Position numbers and translations under genes: made by a program. From Treponema sp. (GTDB lineage: Bacteria > Spirochaetota > Spirochaetia > Treponematales > Breznakiellaceae), in the NCBI GenBank assembly GCA_009784995.1, contig WQXE01000018.1, positions 1 to 20,923 of the forward strand: 20,923 nucleotides of DNA, in the 5' to 3' direction. The notes under the pieces are model-generated. The model had not been told where the DNA came from, ran no database searches, and was given only the letters and a program-made list of their open reading frames with translations. Shown one piece after another: positions 20,738 to 20,923 of this stretch. The first letter of the stretch is position 1. The number at the start of each line of letters is the position of its first letter.

Positions 20738-20923
20738 TTAATTTGTGCTGAAGCCAATTTTTTTAGTTTTTGGCGGTGTTTCAATGAGGTTGTTAAGTGC
20801 AATGATGATTTTTTCTATTGTTTTATCTTGTTTTGATATTTTATAATCTGTATTTTCAATGTGAAGCATAAGAAGTTTACGTAGTTCTTCAATTTGATTA
20901 TCTTTATTTTGCGATAGTACATA
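20738..20923 (-). CDS. C-terminal end of a probable ORF6N-domain protein (cut by the window edge)
   Basis: 61 codons of open frame run in from the right edge on the minus strand and stop at 20738. The visible part is a charged helix (QNKDNQIEELRKLLMLHIEN), a second helix (KQDKTIEKIIIALNNLIE) and the tail TPPKTKKIGFSTN. Coiled-coil helices ending in LNxLIxxPPxxKxxIGF are typical of the C-terminus of ORF6N-domain (phage-derived, KilA-N-associated) proteins. The DNA-binding ORF6N domain would lie outside the window, so the call rests on the tail only. It fits the accessory nature of this end. Confidence 0.55.
   Translation of the reverse strand, partial: YVLSQNKDNQIEELRKLLMLHIENTDYKISKQDKTIEKIIIALNNLIETPPKTKKIGFSTN

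Noticed and set aside
20587..20802. 71-aa minus-strand open frame
   Set aside because: It overlaps the toxin remnant, a repeat arm and the end of the ORF6N-like frame; no start signals.

Overview
The window looks like chromosomal DNA of a spirochaete close to Treponema. The strongest evidence is the 5' part of a transfer-messenger RNA at the left edge (minus strand). Its tag reads AKTDSYEYALAA and it has a Treponema-like resume region. Other support comes from relaxed spirochaetal lipoboxes, a long eukaryal-type IleS, and lipoproteins of the kind common in treponemes. Base composition is moderately AT-rich, with frequent GCG/CGC codons.

Left part (1-4767). ssrA (truncated) diverges from an unrecognised 333-aa gene with an almost leaderless consensus promoter. 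Next come a convergent dCMP deaminase, then a two-gene unit: a secreted LysM + degenerate LytM/M23 protein followed by a group-2 (RpoS/RpoD-like) sigma factor. This order recalls the proteobacterial nlpD-rpoS pair. A PfkB-family sugar kinase converges on the sigma gene, with the two stop codons overlapping.

Centre (4806-16543). leuA, cimA and ilvB overlap by ATGA junctions and form one operon feeding leucine and isoleucine synthesis by the citramalate route. A 52-aa gene (9616-9774, minus) with a near-consensus promoter and a ThuA-like gene follow on the minus strand. Then serS, a PutP-type Na+/solute symporter and ileS form a tight plus-strand unit.

Right part (16516-20923) becomes increasingly accessory. 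It holds a lipoprotein whose N-terminus is encoded by a dispersed inverted repeat, an FmdB-like zinc ribbon, a membrane-anchored double zinc ribbon, and a small minus-strand lipoprotein. These are followed by a MazF-type toxin-antitoxin pair, a second antitoxin with a deleted and frameshifted PIN-toxin remnant, and the C-terminal end of a probable ORF6N-domain protein. Between these genes lie degenerate copies of 'CGCAGAGA/CGCAAAGG' and 'CACGGA...CCGTG' dispersed repeats. Several are interrupted by short perfect hairpins with a shared ACTTTAGT-like core. The hairpin insertions and the repeat-built lipoprotein leader are the least explained signals here.

All calls are from reading the sequence. 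No database search was run.
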